A DNA stretch of 64,000 nt from Yeosuana marina (GTDB taxonomy: Bacteria > Bacteroidota > Bacteroidia > Flavobacteriales > Flavobacteriaceae), in NCBI RefSeq assembly GCF_011762485.1, contig NZ_JAAKGI010000001.1:573962-637961 (forward strand), given 5' to 3'. Made by a program: the position numbers and the translations under genes. The stretch's first letter is position 1; each line of letters begins with the position of its first letter. The notes beneath the pieces are model-generated. The model was not told where the DNA came from, made no database searches, and saw only the letters and a list, made by a program, of their open reading frames with translations. Shown one piece after another: positions 54,838 to 63,209 of the stretch.

Positions 54838-55401
54838 TTATTCTTCTTTTGCTTTAGGAGTCTCTTCAGCTACAGTTTCTGTAGTGTCTTCAACAATCTC
54901 TTCAGCAGCTTCTTCAGTTGCAGCTTCTGTTTCTTCTTCTGCTACTTCTTCTTCAACTACAGCAGAGGCAGCTCTAGCTTCATTAACAGCTTTTTCAGCT
55001 TCTAATGCTTTTGCTTTTGCATCTGCTTGTGCTTTTGCCAAATCATCAACTTTAGCAACAACTTTTGATCCTTTTTCTTCTAACCAAGCATTAAATTTTG
55101 CTTCTGCTTGTTCTTCAGTTAAAGCTCCTTTTCTAACACCACCTGCTAGGTGATTTTTAAGTAAAGCGCCTTTGTAAGATAAAATAGCTCTTGCAGTATC
55201 TGTTGGTTGAGCACCATTTTGTAACCATGTTACTGCACCATCAATATTTAATTCAATAGTTGCTGGATTTGTGTTTGGATTGTAAGCACCTAATTTTTCT
55301 AAGTATTTACCATCTCTTTTTGAACGTGCATCAGCTGCAACAATCCAATAGTAAGGTTTCCCTTTTTTACCGTGTCTTTGTAATCTAATTTTAACTGGCA
55401 T
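54838..55401 (-). CDS. rpsP: 30S ribosomal protein S16 with long acidic tail
   Basis: The first 80 residues are a normal S16 (MPVKIRLQRHGKKGKPYYWIVAADARSKRDGKYLEKLG). The total is 187, about twice the usual length. From residue about 115 there is an Ala/Lys/Glu region, likely a helix, then an almost wholly Glu/Ala/Thr/Val acidic tail. Extended S16 proteins occur in Bacteroidota. Own promoter with a -33-like element. Confidence 0.95.
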   Translation of the reverse strand: MPVKIRLQRHGKKGKPYYWIVAADARSKRDGKYLEKLGAYNPNTNPATIELNIDGAVTWLQNGAQPTDTARAILSYKGALLKNHLAGGVRKGALTEEQAEAKFNAWLEEKGSKVVAKVDDLAKAQADAKAKALEAEKAVNEARAASAVVEEEVAEEETEAATEEAAEEIVEDTTETVAEETPKAKEE

Positions 55402-55448
55402 AATAATTAATTATTTGGGGTTCTCGACCCCGGTTATTAATGAGAGCG

Positions 55449-55477
55449 CAAAGATACTATATTTTTTTAATTTACAA
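55449..55477 (-). promoter_or_regulatory. rpsP promoter
   Basis: The minus strand reads TATCTTTG at 55449-55456, a perfect TAnnTTTG. A TTG at 55475-55477, 18 bp upstream, fits the -33 element. The leader is about 45 bases. Confidence 0.65.
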
Positions 55478-55521
55478 GAGATTATTTTACAGAGAATTAA
55501 ATCAGTTTCAAGCCATTTTTT

Positions 55522-56589
55522 TTAAAACAACAAACAAACGGGAGAAGGTGCCTTTACAGAATGTAAAAATGACAGTTTCCCTGAGTTTGAATCAATTTTA
55601 AAAACAGTGATATTATTACTCTTTTTATTAGCTACTAAAAGGAATTTTCCAGTTGGATCTAGAGTGAAATTTCTCGGCCAATCGCCATTAACAGACATAC
55701 TTTGTATTTTTTCAATAGTTCCATCAACGGTATTACGTTTAAAAACAGCAATAGAATTTTCTCCTCTGTTAGAACCATATAAGTACTTTTCATCTTTAGA
55801 TAAATGAATGTCGGCACAAGCGCTAGCTCCTTTATACGAATCGTCTAAAGTTGAATAGTTACCTATTAGTTTGAAGGAATCATTTGTGTGTTTTACTGCG
55901 GTTATCGAGTTTCCAAGTTCGTTAATAATGTATATAAAATCTCCGTTTTTAGTGATTGCAAAATGTCTAGGTCCTGATTTTTCAGGAATGTCTACAATAG
56001 AAGGCGATACTAATTTGTATGAGTCAGCGTCTGAGTTTAATTTATATTGGTAGACTGCATTGACACCTAAATCTGCAACGAACAGGTTATCATTAAAAAA
56101 CTGAGCAGAGTGGGCATGAGATTCTTTGTTTGAAGTTTTGTAATCAAAAACCTGCGATGCTGTATCAAGTGTTCCGTTATTAGTAATGTTGTAAATAGAA
56201 ATAGTGCCACCAAGATAGTTGGCAACAACCGCTTTGTCTCCTTTTTTATTAGTTGCAATATAACAAGGAGCGCCACCATTACTAGGAACCGTATTTAAAA
56301 ACTGGAGTGATCTATTTTCTTTAACAAAAAATGACGAAACGGAACCGCCTCCGCTTTCGTTAACAGCATAGACATATTTTTTATCAGGTGAATAGGTTAT
56401 AAATGAAGGGTTTTCGGTTTCTACTGCTAATTCTAAATTGCTCAGAGCACCGGTCTCTGTATTAAACTCAAGGTTATAAATACCTTTACTTTCTCCGTTA
56501 GTATATGTGCCAACATATAAAGGTATATTTTGTGCTTTGCAATTGAATAGACTCGCCAAAAGGCATAAAAAAAATAGTTTAAAATTCAT
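55522..56589 (-). CDS. Lactonase family protein (seven-bladed beta-propeller)
   Basis: A 355-residue protein with a signal peptide (MNFKLFFLCLLASLFNC, possibly a lipobox with Cys17). The repeated blade motifs YVGTYTNGESKGIY, NPSFITYSPDKKYVYAVNE, GPRHFAITKNGDFIYIINELGNS and WPRNFTLDPTGKFLLVANKKSNNI are those of the 6-phosphogluconolactonase/YbhE fold. Export makes a role in the pentose phosphate pathway doubtful; it may act on other lactones. Follows hemA after 71 bp, same strand. Confidence 0.85.
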   Translation of the reverse strand: MNFKLFFLCLLASLFNCKAQNIPLYVGTYTNGESKGIYNLEFNTETGALSNLELAVETENPSFITYSPDKKYVYAVNESGGGSVSSFFVKENRSLQFLNTVPSNGGAPCYIATNKKGDKAVVANYLGGTISIYNITNNGTLDTASQVFDYKTSNKESHAHSAQFFNDNLFVADLGVNAVYQYKLNSDADSYKLVSPSIVDIPEKSGPRHFAITKNGDFIYIINELGNSITAVKHTNDSFKLIGNYSTLDDSYKGASACADIHLSKDEKYLYGSNRGENSIAVFKRNTVDGTIEKIQSMSVNGDWPRNFTLDPTGKFLLVANKKSNNITVFKIDSNSGKLSFLHSVKAPSPVCLLF

Positions 56590-56660
56590 TTGAAGTTTTT
56601 TAAGACTTTAAAATTATGAATTTAAAACTATTTAATTAAAAATTCTTAGGGAGAACTTTT

Positions 56661-57878
56661 TTAAATATCTAAAGTAGAAATTTCATTAGAAATTAGGGTG
56701 TCCATATTATCTAACGAAATTGTTGCTTTACTTTTTGTCATCAATTTTTTCATTATTTGATTGGTGACTTCTTTTATGTTTTGTTTTTTTTCAGTTGATT
56801 CAAAATGAGTTTTAACTTTCTTATTTACCTTTATTTTTAAATCTGCTAAAAGAGCTCTTAAAGGCGCTCCTTCTAGCCATTCGTTATAAGACTCTATTTC
56901 ATCATTGATAATGCAAGCAACGTCATCTGTAGCGGCTAATCTATGTTCTTTTGTTTCTTCAAGCTCGACTGAAATTGAATCTAAATCATGAAAAACAATA
57001 TTGTTTTTGTCTGCTAATTTTTTATCAATATTGCAAGGAACCGCTAAATCTATCAGTAATGTTTTTTTATTTGAAGCAGGAACTTCTTTAATTAAATTAG
57101 GGCAATTACTTGCAGCACTAATAATTACATCGAAATCATCAAAATTATTGGCAAGCACATTAGGCCATGGATAGGTTTTACATTGATTGCTTTGAGCCAG
57201 GATAATGGCTTTTTCTTCACTACGGTTACTAATGTATATGTTGTTGAAATTAAATTTAGAATTGTATTTAAACAATTGTTTTACAATATCACCAGCGCCA
57301 ACAAATAATACTTTTTTAGACTTAACAGAAACCTTATCAAAGGATTGTCTAATTACTTTTAATGATTTGTAGGCTACGGAAGTTGTTCCGTCTCTAAAAT
57401 CGGTTTCGTTACTTATACGCTTATGAGTTTTAAATACGGCTTGTAAAGCGCGTTCTAATAAAGAACCTTGTAATTTATGACTCATTGAAAATTGATGTGC
57501 CTTTTTTATTTGATGAATTATTTCTGCATCACCAAAAACTAAAGACTCTAAACCAGAAGAGACTTGTAGAAGGTGTTTTACTGTCTCCAAAGTGTTATTG
57601 CTATAACAGAACAAAGCTTTTTCTGATACTATACTTTCGTTTGATTTATTCTTTATAAAAAAGTCAAGAATGGTATTTGCAGAAGTGTTAACAGATTCAA
57701 AGTAAATTTCTGTTCTGTTACAAGTGGCTAAAATAAACAAGCCAGATACATCAGTAAAATCATTACTAATAATATGAGTTAAGCGTTCTTTTTCTTCTTC
57801 AGAAATATGATATCTTTCTCTTTGAACAGTAGTTGCTGTTTTATGTGAAATACTTATATAACGTAGTGATTTTTCCAT
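56661..57878 (-). CDS. hemA: Glutamyl-tRNA reductase
   Basis: Reduces glutamyl-tRNA to glutamate-1-semialdehyde, the first committed step of heme synthesis. The 405-residue protein has the catalytic Cys in ILATCNRTEIYF (about 49-60), the GLESLVFGDAEIIHQIKKAH segment (about 109-128) and the NADPH site VLFVGAGDIVKQL. It is the only gene of the main heme pathway here besides hemD. Its promoter carries two palindromic sites and shares them with the NrfD/cytochrome operon. Confidence 0.95.
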   Translation of the reverse strand: MEKSLRYISISHKTATTVQRERYHISEEEKERLTHIISNDFTDVSGLFILATCNRTEIYFESVNTSANTILDFFIKNKSNESIVSEKALFCYSNNTLETVKHLLQVSSGLESLVFGDAEIIHQIKKAHQFSMSHKLQGSLLERALQAVFKTHKRISNETDFRDGTTSVAYKSLKVIRQSFDKVSVKSKKVLFVGAGDIVKQLFKYNSKFNFNNIYISNRSEEKAIILAQSNQCKTYPWPNVLANNFDDFDVIISAASNCPNLIKEVPASNKKTLLIDLAVPCNIDKKLADKNNIVFHDLDSISVELEETKEHRLAATDDVACIINDEIESYNEWLEGAPLRALLADLKIKVNKKVKTHFESTEKKQNIKEVTNQIMKKLMTKSKATISLDNMDTLISNEISTLDI

Positions 57879-57932
57879 AAATAGTTTAACTATAAAATCT
57901 TCAAAAATTTATACAGATTTATTATTTAACTT

Positions 57933-57996
57933 CAAAGATAGTAAGAGGACATTACATAGATAATGACATTTATCATATTGTGTAACATATGTTACA
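57933..57996 (-). promoter_or_regulatory. hemA promoter with proximal Crp/Fnr-like and distal TGTAACA sites
   Basis: A perfect -7 box TATCTTTG on the minus strand (57933-57940). ATGACATTTATCAT (57963-57976) is centred 33 bp upstream of it. A perfect 16-bp palindrome TGTAACATATGTTACA (57981-57996) is centred 19 bp further. The same three-part layout occurs upstream of the gene at 61729. Confidence 0.75.
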
Positions 57997-58035
57997 AAAA
58001 ACAATTATAATAAGGTTCTAAATATGTTACAAAGA

Positions 58036-58062
58036 AAAGCCGAACAAATTTTGTTCGGCTTT
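58036..58062 (-). terminator. Terminator of the first NrfD/cytochrome operon
   Basis: AAAGCCGAACAA and its complement form a 12-bp stem with a short loop, 24 bp after the cytochrome c stop at 58087. Confidence 0.88.
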
Positions 58063-58086
58063 GTTAATAAAAGTATAGTGTGATGT

Positions 58087-58485
58087 TTATTCTTCCAATG
58101 TTCTCATGTAATTTACAATAAGCCATCTGTCTTCATCATCTGGTATTTTTTTTGTAAATTCAGGCATATCGTCTCTACCAATGGTAGTTTTGTAATATAA
58201 AGCACCATCAGATTGACTTTGAAATTCTGCAGTAGAAAAATCTCCTAGATCTCCTTTTAATCCATCTGCTTTTGTTCCGTCTCCGTAACCTTCTTTACCG
58301 TGGCAAGATTTACAGTGTTTGTCATACAATGATTTACCAATTGACAAATCTTCTTTAGGATTTGTTGGGTTTTTCATGTTCTCATATTTCGCTGGAACTA
58401 CCCATTTGTCTTGTTCTACTTTTGTGAAAGCTAAAAGTGCTACACTTAAAACTCCAATAACCATTAATAATTTTACTGTTTTCAT
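58087..58485 (-). CDS. Monoheme cytochrome c, copy 1
   Basis: A 132-residue exported cytochrome. The signal peptide (MKTVKLLMVIGVLSVALLAF) precedes a heme domain with CKSCH at about residues 58-62 and a likely axial Met in RDDMPEF. I take the ATG at 58485 rather than the in-frame ATG at 58503, as it gives the same length and N-terminus as the paralogue at 61930. From QDKWVVPAKY to the end, the two copies differ at only three residues (Y/F, T/S, E/Q). Last gene of the operon. Confidence 0.9.
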   Translation of the reverse strand: MKTVKLLMVIGVLSVALLAFTKVEQDKWVVPAKYENMKNPTNPKEDLSIGKSLYDKHCKSCHGKEGYGDGTKADGLKGDLGDFSTAEFQSQSDGALYYKTTIGRDDMPEFTKKIPDDEDRWLIVNYMRTLEE

Positions 58486-58492
58486 GTTTGAT

Positions 58493-59389
58493 TTAATTTT
58501 CATTTTGTGATTTTAATTCTAATTCTTTTCCTTCTTTTTTAATATCAAATAAATTTTTAATACTGTAGGCATAGTTTGCCCAAACACCAATTAACAAAAT
58601 AGATAGGACAACATACATCCAAATAGGTGCAGCTTCTGACCATAATTTATTTGTTTCATGAGTGATTTGTTTATTGATTCCCCAATCAATATTTTTTTTC
58701 TGAATAACGTTGCCATAGTTATCATTATCTATAATAGATGCAAAAACATCAACATTCCCATTTTTATCTCCTGAGATATGTTCTGGAAACTCAAATTTAA
58801 AAGCTCCATCAGAGACAAATTCTCGTTTTATGGGCATGTTAGATATCATACCACCTATAGAAAATACTATTTCAGTTTCGTCAATTGGGATTTTGGTTTG
58901 TAAACTATCAAGAGTGTATGCGTTTAAAATGACCGTTTTAACGCTATCTATTTCTTTTAAATTTAATTCAAGAAAGACATCTTTTATGGCAAGTTCATCT
59001 TCTTCAGAATCTAAAGCATCAGTACCGTCAAAAACAGCTTTTAAGTTTATGTAGCCCTCGGCATTAGCTGTGTAGGCTTGTTTTGCAGGAACTATTAATT
59101 GAGCAGTCCCTTCTTTATCTGTTTTTGCAGTACCTAAAAGAATATCTTTATCTTCGGTAACATTATAAAAGTTAATATCGGCACCATAAATAGGCACTCT
59201 ATCTTTTCTGTCTTTTTTATTGGAAGCAATATAACTAACTTCTAATTTGCGTGAATTATCAGCTTGTTTTGTTGTGCTTAAACCAAAACGAACTCTGTAG
59301 TTTTTTAAATTGACTTCTTGAGCAAAACTTTTGGTATTAATTAAAAAAGCTAGAGCAACAAAAATTAATGTATATATTTTAGTTCTCAT
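58493..59389 (-). CDS. Unknown exported protein with C-terminal membrane anchor, copy 1
   Basis: A 298-residue protein with a cleavable signal (ending NTKSFAQ), two or three beta-rich Ig-like segments (for example GTAQLIVPAKQAYTANAEGYINLKAVFDGTDALDSEEDELAIKD) and one C-terminal helix (IWMYVVLSILLIGVWANYAYSI, about 257-278) with a short charged tail. The bulk is therefore periplasmic. No cofactor-binding motif is visible. Related in layout and local motifs to 62325-63209. It lies between NrfD and cytochrome c, so I infer a scaffold or docking subunit. Confidence 0.75.
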   Translation of the reverse strand: MRTKIYTLIFVALAFLINTKSFAQEVNLKNYRVRFGLSTTKQADNSRKLEVSYIASNKKDRKDRVPIYGADINFYNVTEDKDILLGTAKTDKEGTAQLIVPAKQAYTANAEGYINLKAVFDGTDALDSEEDELAIKDVFLELNLKEIDSVKTVILNAYTLDSLQTKIPIDETEIVFSIGGMISNMPIKREFVSDGAFKFEFPEHISGDKNGNVDVFASIIDNDNYGNVIQKKNIDWGINKQITHETNKLWSEAAPIWMYVVLSILLIGVWANYAYSIKNLFDIKKEGKELELKSQNEN

Positions 59390-59394
59390 AATTT

Positions 59395-60729
59395 CTAATG
59401 ATTATTTGATAGATGAGGTTTTCTTTTTTGCTCTCTTTCATGATCTATAATTCCAGACATCGGAATGATTGGAACTAGTTTCATAATTAAAATAAAGAAC
59501 AATATGAATGCTGCTATACCGGCAAAACTCAATGCCCATTCAATCCAAGTGGCCGTGTATTGAATATATTCGGGTCTAGTATCTTGAATTGGCATATAAG
59601 GGCTTTCTAAAGTAGGAACCACAATAAGATACCTATTCATATACAAACCTAATATAGCTATCACAGCAGCGAATGTTACTGATTTTATTGTTCTAAACTT
59701 TTTAAAGAAAAGAATAACTACAGGAACTAAAACACCAATATAATTGGCAAAGATGAAGTTCCAAAAATACCTATTGAAAAGTGTATCTAAAAGCTTGACA
59801 TCTTCAATTTTATGACTAAACCAGCGTGAAAAATATTCACTGAACGTAAAGTATCCAAATAATAATGAAATGATTAAAAGAATGACACCAGCTCCCATAA
59901 AATGAACTTTTCTTATATAATGATCTAAATGATAAAATTTACGAATCAAATACATTGCTATAATAATAACGCTTACTCCAGAATATAAACCTGCAATAAT
60001 AAAGTAAGGTGCAAAAATGGAACTATTCCATCCAGGCTGTAACGTTAAACTAAATATCCATGCTAAAACTGAGTAAGCAACGATTGCTAGAGCAATAACC
60101 ATGACAGACATGGTTCTGGTAATTTTATGTAATGTTTCTCGTTGTGTTGGCGTATCGTAATATTTAATAGCCAATGTTTTATACAGTTTTTGTCGCCATT
60201 TTGGAGCGTTTTCACTGTTGTCTCTCAACATGGCAAAATCTGGTATAAATGTGAGATATAAGTAGATAAAACACCCTAATAAATCGGTCATAATAGCTAT
60301 GATGTCCCAAGTGATCGGCGATTGAATTCTAGGATATAAAAACAAGTAATACAATCGGTCTAACCTGCCAATACATAACAAAATGAATATAGGTCCAATA
60401 ATTAATGACAGTACGGTTATAATTTCAACAATTCTGGATACTGAATTTTTCCAAGGTGTTTTAAAAAAGTGTAAAATACCCGAAATAAAAGCTCCGGAAT
60501 AACTAAGGCAAACAAAAAATATAAAATTAATGATGTAAATACCCCACACCACATTATCTCGCATTCCTGTAACAATATGTCCTTTAACAACTTGAATTAC
60601 AAATGCTACAAGCCCTACCAAAATAACACCTACTAAAAAAGCAATCCAAACTTTAGAAGTCTTAGTTGATTTCTCCAACATTGGAGAAAATTCTTGAACT
60701 AATTCTTTTTTTCTTTTAATGACATCCAT
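59395..60729 (-). CDS. NrfD/PsrC-type membrane quinone subunit, copy 1
   Basis: A 444-residue membrane protein with about ten helices of the NrfD (polysulfide reductase subunit C) fold. Typical pieces are NVVWGIYIINFIFFVCLSYSGAFISGI, PGWNSSIFAPYFIIAGLYSGVSVIIIAMYLIRKFYHL and FIFANYIGVLVPVVILFF. Family members exchange electrons with the quinone pool through a partner Fe-S subunit. In alternative complex III (ActC/ActF) they act with cytochrome c. It starts 16 bp after the Fe-S gene. Paralogous to 63206-64000. Confidence 0.88.
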   Translation of the reverse strand: MDVIKRKKELVQEFSPMLEKSTKTSKVWIAFLVGVILVGLVAFVIQVVKGHIVTGMRDNVVWGIYIINFIFFVCLSYSGAFISGILHFFKTPWKNSVSRIVEIITVLSLIIGPIFILLCIGRLDRLYYLFLYPRIQSPITWDIIAIMTDLLGCFIYLYLTFIPDFAMLRDNSENAPKWRQKLYKTLAIKYYDTPTQRETLHKITRTMSVMVIALAIVAYSVLAWIFSLTLQPGWNSSIFAPYFIIAGLYSGVSVIIIAMYLIRKFYHLDHYIRKVHFMGAGVILLIISLLFGYFTFSEYFSRWFSHKIEDVKLLDTLFNRYFWNFIFANYIGVLVPVVILFFKKFRTIKSVTFAAVIAILGLYMNRYLIVVPTLESPYMPIQDTRPEYIQYTATWIEWALSFAGIAAFILFFILIMKLVPIIPMSGIIDHEREQKRKPHLSNNH

Positions 60730-60745
60730 AATTTTGGCTTTTAAA

Positions 60746-61729
60746 TTAGAGTTTTCCTTGTTCTTTAAATTCCTTAACTATAGGAACATCTTTATAACGA
60801 TCTAAAATCTCTTCATCAACATCGAATCCGCGTTCTACAGGGAATTGTCTGTTAACAGCAGGTAAATAGTACACGTTAGGTTTGGTTCCTAAATGTTCTA
60901 AGTGTCTGTAGCCACCTCTGTCTTTAATAAGTTGAGAGAAACTAACGGTTTCAGTTCCATTAGTAACAATATCTTCGTTTTTATCACCAAAATAAATAAC
61001 GCCCATAGGACATGATGATGCGCAATAAGGTAATTTTCCTTGTCGTAACATATCTGGACAGAAGTCGCATTTCATAACAGTTCCTTCTGCTGCTGGAACT
61101 TGAGTTTCTGGAGAGTATGGTTGAGACTTATCGTCAAATTTTTCTTTATGTCCCCAATTAAAGGTACGTGCAGAATATGGGCAACTTGTTATACAGAATT
61201 TACACCCTATACAACGTTCATTATCTATTAAAACGATACCATCATCACGTTTAAAAGTTGCTCCTGTTGGGCAAACAGTTACACAAGGGGGTTCGTCACA
61301 ATGAAAACATGGTTTTGGTAACCAATAAGGAGAACCTTCTTCATTGTTTTGCATAAGTTGAACTTTCATAAATTCCTGATGATCATCAAGTTTATGGGCT
61401 TTTTGACAGCCTTCAACACATTTTCTCGCATTTTTACATTTAGACAAGTCAATGACCATAACAAATTTTTTGTCAGGAATTCCTTTTCTTGACTCTTCAG
61501 GTGTAATGACAGCTTCGGGATAGTTATTGATACTTTCAGCATCAACTTCTACCATTTTCCCATCTGGAGTTAGAACTCTAACTTTTTCACCCGATGCTTT
61601 TTTTTCTTCGCCTGTTGCTAAGTTTGATATTAATGAAGCTCCAGCAACAGCACTAACGCTAGACATGAGACCTAGGCGTAAAAAATTACGTCTATTTTCA
61701 CTGCCGTTTTCTGTTTTTTTATTTGCCAT
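60746..61729 (-). CDS. Tat-exported four-cluster Fe-S protein (NrfC/PsrB-like)
   Basis: A 327-residue protein with a twin-arginine signal (ENRRNFLRLG, Arg13-Arg14). The mature part has the four-cluster pattern of NrfC, DmsB and PsrB: CKNARKCVEGCQ, CFHCDEPPCVTVCP, CIGCKFCITSCP and CDFCPDMLRQGKLPYCASSCP. It sends electrons between a quinone-linked NrfD subunit and a redox partner. No molybdopterin catalytic subunit accompanies it, only cytochrome c. First gene of the operon, and its promoter carries both palindromic sites. Confidence 0.9.
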   Translation of the reverse strand: MANKKTENGSENRRNFLRLGLMSSVSAVAGASLISNLATGEEKKASGEKVRVLTPDGKMVEVDAESINNYPEAVITPEESRKGIPDKKFVMVIDLSKCKNARKCVEGCQKAHKLDDHQEFMKVQLMQNNEEGSPYWLPKPCFHCDEPPCVTVCPTGATFKRDDGIVLIDNERCIGCKFCITSCPYSARTFNWGHKEKFDDKSQPYSPETQVPAAEGTVMKCDFCPDMLRQGKLPYCASSCPMGVIYFGDKNEDIVTNGTETVSFSQLIKDRGGYRHLEHLGTKPNVYYLPAVNRQFPVERGFDVDEEILDRYKDVPIVKEFKEQGKL

Positions 61730-61771
61730 AATATTAGAGAAACATATAAGTTAATATGTTATTATAATCAT

Positions 61772-61835
61772 CAAAATTAGAGGTTGGTGTCCGAAAATCA
61801 TATGATTAATATCATGTTTTGTAACAAGTGTTACA
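61772..61835 (-). promoter_or_regulatory. NrfD/cytochrome operon promoter with two palindromic sites
   Basis: A perfect -7 box TAATTTTG on the minus strand (61772-61779). The perfect palindrome ATGATTAATATCAT (61802-61815) is centred 33 bp upstream, and TGTAACAAGTGTTACA (61820-61835) is centred 19 bp further. The leader is about 40 bases. Confidence 0.75.
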
Positions 61836-61875
61836 TAATTCTGTTTTGAAGCAATTCTGGCATTAATTAAAAGCA

Positions 61876-61905
61876 AAAAACCGAACAACTAGTTGTTCGG
61901 TTTTT
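61876..61905 (-). terminator. Terminator of the second NrfD/cytochrome operon
   Basis: A 30-bp perfect palindrome, arms AAAAACCGAACAACT and its complement, 24 bp after the stop at 61930. It separates the two paralogous modules into different transcripts. Confidence 0.9.
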
Positions 61906-61929
61906 CTTTATTAAAGTAAGTTTTAAGTT

Positions 61930-62328
61930 TTATTCTTGCAATGTTCTCATGTAATTTACAATAAGCCATCTGTCTTCATCGTCTGGTATTTTTTTTGTGA
62001 ATTCAGGCATATCATCTCTACCAATTGAAGTTTTGTAAAACAAAGCACCATCAGATTGACTTTGAAATTCTGCTGTAGAAAAATCTCCTAGATCTCCTTT
62101 TAATCCATCTGCTTTTGTTCCGTCTCCGTAACCTTCTTTACCGTGGCAAGATTTACAGTGCTTGTCGTACAATGATTTACCAATTGATAAATCTTCTTTA
62201 GGGTTTGTTGGGTTTTTCATATTTTCATATTTAGCCGGAACGACCCACTTGTCTTGCATAATGCTTGTGAACGAAAAGAATATAAATGAAAATATTCCTA
62301 AGATTGTAAAAATTTTAATTGTTTTCAT
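61930..62328 (-). CDS. Monoheme cytochrome c, copy 2
   Basis: A 132-residue exported cytochrome, with signal MKTIKIFTILGIFSFIFFSF and CKSCH heme site. The mature domain is almost identical to that at 58087, while the signal peptides and upstream subunits differ clearly. At the DNA level there are long identical runs, for example about 80 bases before the heme motif on the minus strand. It overlaps the preceding gene by 4 bases (ATGA). Last gene of its operon. Confidence 0.92.
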   Translation of the reverse strand: MKTIKIFTILGIFSFIFFSFTSIMQDKWVVPAKYENMKNPTNPKEDLSIGKSLYDKHCKSCHGKEGYGDGTKADGLKGDLGDFSTAEFQSQSDGALFYKTSIGRDDMPEFTKKIPDDEDRWLIVNYMRTLQE

Positions 62329-63209
62329 GGTTTTTGAATTTTAGATTTTGAAATTTTAAATAAATTAATGATTAAATAAATAATTAAACCCCATAATCCT
62401 AAGATTACTAAGTTTGGAAGGATAAGTAACATATATGGTGTTTTATTTCTTGGAGACCACATGGTTCTTTCATCAAATGTTGATTCATCAACTATGGGGA
62501 CACCAATAGGAGCATTAACAAGTGCTTTTACTGTTCCAAAGTCATCAGTGTCTTTAAGAACCACTTCAAAAGTTAAATTTCCATCAACGCCAGGTATATC
62601 TTTATCTATAGGTACAATAATGGTGCCATGTTCATCGGTTGTATTATATTCTGGCCCAATTCTTAAAGGTCTAAATAAACGTTGAACCTGTACATGTAAT
62701 AAACGGTCAGTTAAAGGAGTATGAGTACTAGCATCAAAAAGGGTTGCTTTTATATAATTTATGCTGTCTATTTCTACTAAATTAGCTTCTATATTAGCGT
62801 TTTTAAAGCTCAAACTTTTCGAGGCTTTTTTAAAAGAATCGTTGCCTTTAAATGCAAAACTCAAGTTGTAAGTACCTGTGGAGTCTGGTACAATTTCATT
62901 TAAGTTTTTTAAAGTAAACCTGCATTTACCTTCCATATCTGTAGTTGCTGAACCAATGTTAATTTCTTCGTCATTAGCAATATTTGATATGGTAATATTT
63001 ATGTTGGCTACATCTTCAGTTTGTCTATCTATTTTAGAACTGGCTTTCATATCAAAATAGGCCTCCCCATTCATAACTTTAAAAAAATCAGTTCTAAGTC
63101 TAACAGTATTCTTTTTAGTCTGTGCGTAATTTTTTTGCGTACCAATAGACAGTAACATCAAACCAGCTAACAAAAACGTTATAAAACGAAAATTTAATGT
63201 ATTAGTCAT
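62325..63209 (-). CDS. Unknown exported protein with C-terminal membrane anchor, copy 2
   Basis: A 294-residue protein with signal peptide (ending GTQKNYAQ), beta-rich Ig-like segments (ATTDMEGKCRFTLKNL, TDEHGTIIVPIDKDIPGVDGNLTFEV) and a C-terminal helix (YMLLILPNLVILGLWGLIIYLIINLF). Same layout as 58493-59389 with weak local similarity (DKEG/DMEGKC repeats, KAxFDG versus FAFKGND). No enzyme motif is visible. Overlaps both neighbours by 4 bases, so tightly coupled to NrfD and cytochrome c. Confidence 0.75.
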   Translation of the reverse strand: MTNTLNFRFITFLLAGLMLLSIGTQKNYAQTKKNTVRLRTDFFKVMNGEAYFDMKASSKIDRQTEDVANINITISNIANDEEINIGSATTDMEGKCRFTLKNLNEIVPDSTGTYNLSFAFKGNDSFKKASKSLSFKNANIEANLVEIDSINYIKATLFDASTHTPLTDRLLHVQVQRLFRPLRIGPEYNTTDEHGTIIVPIDKDIPGVDGNLTFEVVLKDTDDFGTVKALVNAPIGVPIVDESTFDERTMWSPRNKTPYMLLILPNLVILGLWGLIIYLIINLFKISKSKIQKP

